Origin: Adiantum capillus-veneris
Lineage: Eukaryota; Streptophyta; Polypodiopsida; Polypodiales; Pteridaceae
DNA: 64,000 nucleotides
Direction of reading: 5' to 3'
Assembly: GCA_014529385.2 (NCBI GenBank)
Contig: CM043966.1
Coordinates: 105,349,087 to 105,413,086 of the forward strand
The notes beneath the pieces are model-generated. The model saw nothing but the letters and a program-made list of their open reading frames with translations. It was not told the origin of the DNA and searched no databases. The position numbers and the translations under genes were made by a program. Positions 11,536 to 20,649 of the stretch are shown piece after piece (positions within the stretch are counted from its first letter, which is position 1; the number at the start of each line of letters is the position of its first letter).

Positions 11536-12749
11536 TAGCTATGGTCACTAAAGAAGCTTTAGGGATCCACTTGTATGTTTTCTTTGTTATATGAGGATGA
11601 GTCTTGTCAGAAGCTATATGCATTGCTTGTAGCATATTTAAGGGTACGGGCATTTCATCCCCCTCAGGTGTTACCCAGATCGTCCCCCTATTTCCCCAAG
11701 TGTCTATGATTGCTGCTAGGTGGACCCAATCCACATTGTCCGACTCAGTCATCCCAGGTAGTACATCCATATAAGGAGAATCTTCCGCAACATCAGTGTC
11801 TGCTTTACACGTGTAACAATACTGCAATGGGACCGAGTGAACTGTTGTGTCAGATCTATGATCAATTATAAACCTATTTCCTAGAGGATGTGCTTGACCA
11901 GTAACAAGATCCACTCGGATGATAGAATCTTGGAACTGTAAGTAGACATGGGTTTTAGACCAGTCATGCACCATTTTTGCTTCCCTCATGAAAGGACGTC
12001 CTAAGATCATCTCCGATGCCATAGTGTGCTTGAAGAAATCCATAACAATGAAGGTAATCCTTATTTTATGTCCAAAGACCTTGATCTTGAGATCTTCAAC
12101 CATCCTGATAGGTTTAATAATAGACCCATTGGCCATCTTCACTACTATGGTTGTGGTCGCAAAGTGAGGTCTTCCCATAGTTTCCCAATAATTTTTAGTC
12201 ACAATGCTAACCCCAGCGCCACCATCAAGGATCCCCTTCACAGTTAATCCCTTAGTAGTTGCATTGGATTCATCACCCTCAAAGTATTGTCCCAACTTGT
12301 TAACATGTATTTCTATAACAAGGTTCTCATTTAGGTTGGGTTGTGGATCTAAGTGTTCCTCCTCTGTTGGCATCTCCCCAGCTCCATCCATCTGTGCAAA
12401 TTGTGGTAGCCCAAACTTTAGTTCTCCATTGAGAAAGGCTCAAAGAGTTGAGACTAGCTCAGGGTCTTTATATAGTTTGGACATGATGGTGGTTCTAACT
12501 TCTGAAGGCATGAAAATCCATCAATTTGGCAATGTTTAACGGCACCTTTTGGACTTCAATCTCTTGACGTGGGGAAGATGGGATCTCCATTTCTTTGATA
12601 GGATCAAGTAGCCCCTCTGTAAACATTCTTTTTATTATGAAGTGAGTATGCCCACTTACCCATGACTTTAAGTCACTTTCTTCTTGGATGACACTAGGTA
12701 TGGCTAAGGGTCTATGGACTTGGTGAGTTTGTTGCTGCGTAGGGAACAC
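11522..12749 (-). CDS. Element A aspartic protease region
   Basis: The 289-codon reading 12391-11522 holds a retropepsin-like domain: a predicted beta region, the active-site loop GILDGGAGVSIVTKNYW, then a flap segment and MILGRPFMREAKMVHDW, matching the conserved 'ilG.pf....' block of LTR-element proteases. The active site is D-G-G where D-T/S-G is most usual; elements O and B share the D-G-G form. A short upstream ORF (12749-12495) joins it to gag after a frame break. In an intact element it would cut the Gag(-Pol) polyprotein. Some parts may be frame-broken. Confidence 0.65.
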
Positions 12750-13066
12750 GGTGTCTGTAATCAGGATCTACCTAGGTGCTAGTTCTAGATCCCTTTGGGT
12801 ATATTCTACCAAACTCCTTAATTTCTTGACTCGCTCAATCTCCTCTGTAGGGTTTGGATAAGTTCCTATCTTCTTCTTGGATCCCTGCCATTATGGCTCA
12901 TGAAGATGTTCCTTGTTCGTTTCTATCTTAGTGGTCGTTTGGTCTCCATGGTTTCACCTGAACCAGAATCCTCTTCAGCGTCATTCATATATACGAGGTC
13001 GTCACCAGTCCCTATGTTGGTCTTTGAACTGGGGTCTGACTTCGCTGCTTTTTGCAATCTCTTCCT

Positions 13067-14413
13067 TCATGTTTTCTTCTTTTTTTGAGATTGGGCAATT
13101 GATGCCGTGTCTCTTTCCTCAAGGATATAACTTTGTTTTTTGAGCATCGATCGTGTGAGAATGTTTACTGGTACCACAGGTGTACTTTGTGATGGCTCCT
13201 CGGTAACTTTGATCAAGTTTAATGGCATGATCTTCGGTGCATTTGGATTATTTGGACATTGGGGCAATCAAATGATCTATGCCACATCGATTACACATGA
13301 GTATTGGCATTGTATACATGCTCGCTTGATTGGTTTGCATTAGTGTGGAATTCTTTTGTAGCCTAATAGGACACTCGGCTACACGATGTGGGCCTCCACA
13401 CTCATAGCATTGGAGAGGTGGTCTCTTAGCAGTGTAATTGATATTTTGACCTCTTGCCGCAAGAGCAGCTACTTGATATACAGGTTTGACTTGTCCCCAA
13501 TAGTCCTCCATGTAGTATTGTGGACTTTCTTCAAGCACATCCATCCCATAGGCAATATTAGGATCTATATCTTCCTCACAGCCTTCCAAACAAGAAATAG
13601 ATGACTCACAACCCACTTGATTCACATAAGTGATTCTCGGATGTGGTGGTTGCGGTCCTAGCACTGGAGGTGGTAAGGGTGTTGTTTGAACAACATTTTG
13701 GGCCCTAGGGACCATGTGTTGTGCTATTTGTTCAAGAGGTGGGGCCGGAATCAATGAAGGCACTCGAGGTGTGTCTTTCCATGCTAACGTTGGTCTATTG
13801 GCCATCGCGCACTTAAATACTATGCAATCCTTAGCTTGATGACCATACCTCCCACATGCATTGCAGTTCCCATTGAATTTTGCTCTAAAAGTAGGGCATT
13901 CACTGGTACTATGCGGTCCATAACATACTGAGCACCATTGTTGCTCCCTTCTTGGATACATATGATTGTTTTGCGGAGCACGATTGTCTCTAAGACTCTC
14001 TTGAATAGCCTTGGTGAGATCTGATAAAGTCATCTCAGATATCTTTGGCTCCTTAGCAATAGGCTTTAAGGTCATTGGCCGATGCCCTGATGCTTGTGAG
14101 CTAATAGATTTAGACTCAACATACACTCTTTCTCCTTGAATCATTAAATTATCCTCCAATTGGATTGCATTGGTGCTTCCCAGGTGGTGATACCTCTAAT
14201 GACTAGGCCACTGTAGATATCCTCATGTGGTAATCCCTGAATGAATCTATCGAGCAATTGGTTATTGTTGAAGTGCTCATTTGGATTACAACAAGAATTC
14301 AAATGCTTCAAGCGACTAATAAAGTCTCTCACCGACGCTCCTTCCTCTCGTTGGGCTTTCTGGAGCTGAGAGGCTACACCCCAAAGTACTCCCTCTCGTA
14401 TGTATTCTTTCAA
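13067..14413 (-). pseudogene. Element A gag C-terminal half with four zinc knuckles
   Basis: The capsid C-terminal part (14413-14144) carries REEGASVRDFISRLKHLN, and a nucleocapsid region follows. The knuckles are CSVCYGPHSTSEC and CYECGGPHRVAEC (CX2CX3HX4C), CNACGRYGHQAKDC (classical CX2CX4HX4C) and a fourth, CNRCGIDH..., whose last cysteine lies in another frame after an extra base in a C run near 13258. The CX2CX3HX4C spacing is familiar from the Athila/Tat-type gypsy lineages. The role is RNA packaging. Confidence 0.7.
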
Positions 14414-16240
14414 GAACAGTCTCCTAAGGTAGGGTAAATCGTTTTTTCTTCCACCCTTAGGGTTCTATACCAATCCCCAGCCTTTCCACTTAAGGTTAGG
14501 CTTAAAGTATTACTCTTATGCAGGTCATTGTGTTCTCCTAGAGAATCTCATATTTGTTCAAACACTTCGATATGCTTTCTCACATCCCCGTATCCACTAA
14601 ATTTTTGTGTGAGCTTGGCTATTTGTACTACCTTACTTCTAGGCTCTCTATCAGGCGTGTTACGCATATTCTCAACAATAGATCAACCAAGAGCTTGAGC
14701 AAATGTTGCCAAGTCACCTAAGTGAGCAGGCACCGTGGGTGAAGGCGCTCTAGAGACTACATGTGGAGTAGGTATTGGCATTGGGCTTGGTGCATAGGAA
14801 GCCCTTGGGTTCCACGTTGGGTACGATGTTGTGCCATGTGGTGGTCCATAGCTCATATCTGTGGTCCTAGGCATAGCAGACGTCGGATATGACATGCTAA
14901 TGCTAGCCGGTATGGTCCCATGGAAATAAGAACTTGGGTGTTGTGGTTGTGGAGCATAGGTTGTTGAAACAATGGGAGGAGTAGGGACTACATGAGTATG
15001 AGGAACCATGGGTGTATACGATTGGTACACTCTTGTAGGTACTGTTGCAGGCATTGAGCTACCATGTATCAGTGCTTTACTAACAAATGAGGTCCATGGT
15101 GTGTTTCTTGGCATGCCCATCATTGGGGTAGGCATGGTAGCCGTGGTGTCATCAAGGGAAGATGAGCTAGACTTGGAAAGGTGAAGCTATCACTTGTGGG
15201 CTAAGATTGCACTGAGACCCTTGGAGAAACAACATATGGAGGATTCATAGGACTTACCGAGGGAGTCTCCATTTGGGATAAGGTTGGTTGTTTAGCCTTT
15301 CCTGTATCTAAGAATCTCATGAGATCTGTTGAAGGCATGTTGATCCCCTTTTTCTGTCTCTCTAACTCAATGACCCTATGGATGACCTCACAAACTCTTT
15401 GTTGTTGATCCTCCACACTAGTAGCACCCATTGTGGATTGTAGGACATCTAACCAACCCACGTGATAGGTGTGACCTGTGTATAGGTCGGTCAAAGTTTT
15501 TGTTTGTAGTTCGTACTCCCAGTTCTCATTTAAGAACACTCCATCTAGGATTGAGGTGCTAGGGGTGTCCTTTGAGCTAGATGCAATGTTGCTTTCTAGG
15601 GGTTGATCCTTAGCGGTTGCTAAGTCAGGAGTACTCGATTGCTCTCTTAGTAAGGACATTGACATAGGGGCTTTCGATTTTAACTCTCTTCGTTGCTTCA
15701 CCTTGCGTAAGCTCTCGACTTCCTTTTCCCTTGCTGCAAGGTTATATGGCTCAACCTCTTGCGTGCGACAATGCTTCTACCGTCGGGTAGTATGACCTCA
15801 GAGGGGAATAACTCTGAAGATTCAGGAGGTGCAGTGAATGAAGTATTCACGTGCACATTCTCTAAGGGTATAGGGTCTACGTTGGTCATGAATGGAGAAT
15901 TTACTTCCCCACCCCCCTCATTTACATCATTAGCTCCATGTTTGGAGCGAGTGGCTCTACTAAAGGTTTCCTTCAGGCGGCTAAGCACGCTCGGCCTGGA
16001 CCGTGGGCCCATGGAATGCATGTCTTGGCTTGAGCTATCGGGATTAGACATTGGGAAACCCTCCATGACTTCGTAGTCAGAGGAAGAGTCACTAGCCGCT
16101 ATGTTCGGGTCTTGGTTTGTACTACCTTGGGTCCCCACTGAGGGCCCGGAACCTAAAGTAGGAGGATATTGAGAACTCGCGTAAGTCGAAATTCTCTCTA
16201 GTTGCTCCGTCTCTAGCACACGACCAGAGCGCAGATGCAT
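14414..16240 (-). pseudogene. Element A gag N-terminal half
   Basis: It starts at an ATG at 16240 (MHLRSGRVLETEQLE), continues through two overlapping readings (16240-15698 and 15701-15201) and a Pro/Thr/Tyr-rich stretch (15135-14683). It then reaches the capsid block FSGYGDVRKHIEVFEQ followed by LSLTLSGKAGDWYRTL (about 14640-14450), which identifies it as a retrotransposon gag. Frame changes and stops show decay. The long N-terminal extension before the capsid is notable. Confidence 0.65.
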
Positions 16241-16957
16241 GTGCCTTTGGCACCCTACAAGCGTCGGCGAATAACCTCTAAGGTTAACCGCTTACTTTTT
16301 AAAGCGTCCATTTTCACTCTGTTTTTTACATTTTTAATGTTTTTGAATGATCAATTTTTTATATTAAAGTGTGTGATAGCTCAAAACGAGCGTATCACTT
16401 AAAAGTCGTTGTGGGCTTTACAACACAATTTTTAGGCATCTGAAATTCCGTTGGTCCTCAAAAAATCAATTTTTATCTACGTGTGAAGCTAAAATTCGTA
16501 ATTTTCAAAGGCGACTGATGCCTAAGCTTGAGCGTGAGCTTGGTCTTGGGTCTGGGAAATATTCCCGATCCCGGTCCTACCTTTAAATTTTTTTAACATT
16601 TTTTTTAATTTAAAAAAAGGGATAAGGTCGCCGCGGTCTGCGTGAGAGCAACACACTCTCTACCTAGCTACTTCTAACTAATACACCTACTGTTACGCAC
16701 TAACACACTCTATTAGCTCTTACAGATCTACTTTCTACTTACTATACATTACATTACACAGAAAACTAACAACCTTAATACTAACACCTTACACAGAGAA
16801 AAAACATAGTACCTTTGAAAACTCCATTAACAAAAAAAATACACAGTAGTAACACAAAATCCTTCTTCTCAACACACACACACTCCTTCCTTACCTTTTC
16901 TACAATTGAAATTGCACCAGAAAAGAAGCACAGAGTGCGATTCAAGCTTAGCGTATG
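16241..16957 (-). other. Leader of element A
   Basis: Untranslated region between the primer-binding site and gag. AT-rich, with no ORF of interest. Confidence 0.6.
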
Positions 16958-16983
16958 GCATTCCCCAACAACGGCGCCAAAAA
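16958..16983 (-). promoter_or_regulatory. Primer-binding site of element A
   Basis: On the minus strand, a few bases after the LTR end, the sequence TGGCGCCGTTGTTGGGGA starts with TGG as tRNA 3'-CCA pairing requires. It closely matches the TGGCGCCGTTG-type primer site common in plant Athila/Tat gypsy elements. Confidence 0.7.
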
Positions 16984-17569
16984 TGTGCACATATGTCGCA
17001 CGTGTCAATGCAAGGAACTTGCCGATACACCGTGTGTGAGCCACAAATGGCTCCAAGCACACAACAAGCCTAAACTAGCAAGCTCAAAGATGGCGATGGT
17101 GTCTCACTCACCGCTCTACGCTTGCCGTCGTGGAGGATTCCTCGCCGTGAAGAAGAGGGATACGCTGCTATGCCGCGCTCAACCGCCTCGCCGCCGTCAT
17201 GTCGTCGCAATGCTCGATCGCACACACTCTCACACTCTCTCTCTCTCTCTCTCACGCATACACACACACACAAGGAGATGAAGAAGAAGAAGATGGAGAT
17301 GGAGCAAGAGCACTATTCAATTGCACAAATGAGAGAATGAGTGAATTTTAGGTTTAGTTGACTTTTATATGAGCTCGCCCCATTCACACTTGGGCGCCCA
17401 TGCTTAGCCAACTAATCCCTTGAATGTTCCAGTTAGAGTGCGCCTCTCATCGGCGATCACTCTTACCCTTTTCTTATTGGGCCGACAAGCCCGATACCTT
17501 ACTCTACCAAGTAAATAATGCAACATCCGTCGTAGGTTATATGGTGTCCGTGAGCCGTGAGGGTTAACA
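16984..17569 (-). repeat. Element A LTR (5' LTR in element orientation)
   Basis: It is highly similar to 8726-9324 and has the same TG...CA ends. It is followed at 17570-17574 by ATCAC, after which the gag of element O resumes. Confidence 0.9.
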
Positions 17570-18187
17570 ATCACCATTTAGAGGAAATTTCAATTCAGGC
17601 GGAGTACCGAGATTTGGAGGATGGCAAAATTCAAGACCCCCATGGGGGGGAAATTGGGATCAGCAGCAGCGGTGGCAGAATTGGCAGCCACAACCACAAG
17701 GATGGAATCAGCCGGTTTGGAATTATCAAGGGGGGAATCAACAACAGCCAAGAGGGCCAGTGCCGTAGTTGCCAGTACCACCAGTACACTCAGCTCATGC
17801 AAACAAAGAGCCTGGAAGCAGTTTGATAGTAGTAGAATCGTTTCAAGATCAAGGGGTGAATGAAGTTGCTATGGATTGTCAGCAGGAATGTGATTGTTCT
17901 AAATGTTTGCAAGAGGAAGTAGGTATATTAGTGACAACAAGGTCCAAATCAAGGTTGAAACCTCCACTGGATTGGGAGGAGTAGAAGGAGATTCGGGATG
18001 AAGTAGCTGAAGATTTGATGGAAAATGATCAACAGCAGAGCAAGCTTAAATCGAAGGAGAAAGGATTAAAGAAGGAGGAGAAGGAAAGAGAAAGGATGGA
18101 TGCTTTGTTTGAAGAGTTCACTAATTCCTCTATACATTTTACATTGAATCAGTTATTGTCATTGGTTCCAATTTTCAGAGATAGACA
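17570..18187 (+). pseudogene. Element O gag, 3' part, and linker to protease
   Basis: After the target duplication the O frame resumes with a Gly/Trp/Gln/Asn-rich nucleocapsid tail (GGWQNSRPPWGG, WNYQGGNQQQPRGP), the same style as the sequence before 8725. This shows that element A landed within one gag gene. The frame then passes a Cys-containing segment (DCQQECDCSKCLQEE) and a charged region up to the protease. In-frame TAG stops near 17768 and 17982 replace what would be Gln codons. Confidence 0.75.
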
Positions 18188-19027
18188 GTGATGCGAAGGA
18201 CAAAGACTGTTTCGAGTATGAAGGAGGTGAAACAGATAGTTCAGAGTTGTCACATTAGCCCGGAGGATGTGGATTTTTCAGTACCAACACTGTCGTTGGA
18301 ATTTAATAACCGCAAATTTTTCAATGTGCTATTGGATGGTGGATCAGGGGTCAACATACTTTCGGAATCGGAATTTCTAAGGATGCAAGATGTCAGGTTG
18401 GAACCAGCTCCATTTCAAGTGCGTATGGCTGATCAGAGCAGAGTTCAACCAGTGGGGATGTTAAGGAGGCAAGGAATTATTATTCATGGATTGCAGTTTA
18501 TGGTAAACTTTGTAGTCATCAGGATGAAGGATTCAAAAAATACCTATTCTATGTTGTTGCGGAGGCCATGGTTTCGCATGGCTAAGCTGAAACAGGATTG
18601 GGGAAAGAATGAAGTGACGGTTAAGAAAGGAAGGAGAGAAGTTACATTACCAATGGGGCCGAAGAAGGAAATGTCAGAAGAGACGAAGCCAATGTTGGCA
18701 CAAGCAATTAACATGTCTGAAGGATTGGAGGATGATGAAGAAGCATATTTCCTGGCAGCAAATCCAACAATTGTTCCGGTATTTGAGGTAGATGTGGAGC
18801 AGATCATTGACAAATATGTAGAAAAAGAGAACAGTTTGGGAATTGATCAGTTGTTGCAGGGGAATACAGATGGTGTGGAACAGGAAAATTTAGAAGAGAA
18901 GAAAATCCGAGAGGAAAGTGTGATCGAGGATTCAGAATTGGAGCCAAAGGAGGCAATTCAGAGAGAGGAAGCTCTTTATGATAAGATGATAAACAAAGTT
19001 TCTCAAGTAAAGGAGGATGATTTATAG
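18188..19027 (+). CDS. Element O aspartic protease domain
   Basis: A 279-codon open stretch. The retropepsin loop is FNVLLDGGSGVNILSESEFL (about residues 45-65), followed by VRMADQSRVQPVGM and a degraded 'LLRRPWFRMAKLKQDWG', corresponding to the usual ILGRPWL block. An acidic tail leads toward RT. It lies between the gag C-terminus and the RT of the same element. A TAG stop at its end separates it from the next open stretch in the same frame. Confidence 0.75.
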   Translation: MMRRTKTVSSMKEVKQIVQSCHISPEDVDFSVPTLSLEFNNRKFFNVLLDGGSGVNILSESEFLRMQDVRLEPAPFQVRMADQSRVQPVGMLRRQGIIIHGLQFMVNFVVIRMKDSKNTYSMLLRRPWFRMAKLKQDWGKNEVTVKKGRREVTLPMGPKKEMSEETKPMLAQAINMSEGLEDDEEAYFLAANPTIVPVFEVDVEQIIDKYVEKENSLGIDQLLQGNTDGVEQENLEEKKIREESVIEDSELEPKEAIQREEALYDKMINKVSQVKEDDL

Positions 19028-19497
19028 GATCTGAATTTGGGAACGGAGGATCATCCAAAGATGGTAAGAGTTAGTGTTCATTTGGAAGAAGGCTTCAAGG
19101 AGGACTTGAAGGAATTACTATTGGAGTATATTGATGTCTTTGCATGGGATTATTATGATTTGAAAGACATGGATCCTCAAGTGTATAAGCATCATATAAA
19201 TTTGAAAACGGATGTTGTTCCAGTGATTCCGCAAAGATATAGGATGAATCCAAATTATGCCAAGCAGGTGAAAGGGGAATTGGATAAATTGCTGAATGCA
19301 GGGTTTATAGTGTGAGTGGATTAGGCGGAATGGTTGTCACCAATTGTAGTGGTACCCAAGAAGTCGGGAAAGTTAAGGGTTTGTGTGGATTATAGAAAAT
19401 TGAATGCAACAACAGTTGCAAATCCATTTCCATTACCTTTTATTGATTTAGTTCTGGATGATGTAGCGGGACATGAGATGTACACTTTTCTTGACGG
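19028..19497 (+). pseudogene. Element O reverse transcriptase, 5' part
   Basis: Classic gypsy RT opening: FAWDYYDLKDMDPQVYKHHI, then RYRMNPNYAKQVKGELDKLL, then SPIVVVPKKSGKLRVCVDY and NPFPLPFIDLVLDDVAG. Two stops (TGA, TAG) occur near 19313-19324. The reading breaks at 19497 within the motif leading to 'FSGY', exactly where element B is inserted. It resumes at 28343. Confidence 0.85.
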
Positions 19498-20621
19498 TGT
19501 GAGCGGGATGAAAACACACACAGCGCCTCTATAACGACCCGACACACACTCTTGGGAAGATACACACACACACTATGGGGCACCACTCGGCTTACACAAC
19601 ACACCTGGCCGAGACAGGGAACACACCTCTGGAGTGAGAGGAGAGAGACTATCCACTTGCCCACTCCACACACACACACACACACCCAAAAAACTCAGCT
19701 CAAAAAAGGAGAATTTCTGATGTTTAGATACAATTGAGCTTGGGCCAACACCAATGGGGCAAATAGCTCACACAATATGGGTAAAATAAGCTAGATACAA
19801 TCACAAACTAGAGCAGAAACTTCGCTCATAGGAGAAACTTACACAGAAAAACAACAAGAAAAGAGTGAGGAATTTGGCAAAATGGACAGCACCATCGCGT
19901 CCGGAACGGCCCAAAACCCCAGTCTACAATGTCAAAATGCTCAAATCCGACCTCGGATGAGCAGTTTAGGGCCAAAACAGGCTCCAAAATGGGCAAAAAC
20001 ACACCTGCGGCTGTTCCTCCTCTCTTCTCCACGTTTTTTCTGGTCTTCTCTCTGTTTTTTCAGTTCCCACACTTAGCTTTTTTAGTTGGGCACCCTTGGC
20101 CTTTTAGATGACCTCAAACGGACCCCGAACAGGCCAAAAACTGACCTCGCAGTGCATAGTTGTCACCTTTTTGCATCATTCGCACACCTGGCACTCAGCT
20201 TTTTTCCAATAATGCATCTCGCCACCACGTGAAGTGGCCCCAAAATGTGGTCCGAATGATGACCTTTCTGCATAACTCTCACAAGAAAACACCCACGTTG
20301 TGTCCGTCCTCATCTGCGTGCAAATATTGACCTCGTTCGCCCTCCTGATGCCACTAGATACCATCTGACGCACCTGCTGACCTCATGTCGTCGGCCCGCG
20401 GATAGCTTCCTCGAGAAGTTTTACATGCTATAAACTCCTCATTATTGTTGAAAAACACAGTGGTACTGGTAATAGTGAAAATCGATGCACTATGTACACC
20501 CTGTCCTACCTGTACACATGTGGGCCCCACCTGGCTCTGAAAAATGGGCAATTCTTTATTTGATGCACCATGCATGTGTATGTACATATGCGCAATCTCT
20601 TGCTCCAAAAAACTCCTGACA
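19498..20621 (-). repeat. Element B LTR (3' LTR in element orientation)
   Basis: It starts TGTGAGCGGGATG and ends ACTCCTGACA. It matches 27201-28342 with about 20 substitutions seen by eye plus CA-repeat length differences. It contains a CA tract at about 19663-19685. Confidence 0.92.
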
Positions 20622-20640
20622 TAATTTGCCCATCCCCTAG
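20622..20640 (-). promoter_or_regulatory. Probable polypurine tract of element B
   Basis: On the minus strand the purine-rich run AGGGGATGGGCAAATTA precedes the TG of the 3' LTR. It is less pure than usual, so the exact primer is uncertain. Confidence 0.45.
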
Positions 20641-20649
20641 CCTGCTAGA

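Larger units (their letters stand above)
8726..17569 (-). mobile_element. Element A: gag-protease-only gypsy-type LTR retrotransposon
   Basis: An 8844-bp element bounded by LTRs of 599 and 586 bp that start TG and end CA. Its genes lie on the minus strand, so in its own orientation the 5' LTR is 16984-17569. A primer-binding site and polypurine tract are in the right places. It contains gag with several zinc knuckles, an aspartic protease and a basic Trp-Ile/Val-Pro-Lys repeat region, but no reverse transcriptase, RNase H or integrase. The flanks are ACCAC (8721-8725) and ATCAC (17570-17574), a 5-bp target duplication with one mismatch. It interrupts gag of element O. Confidence 0.85.
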
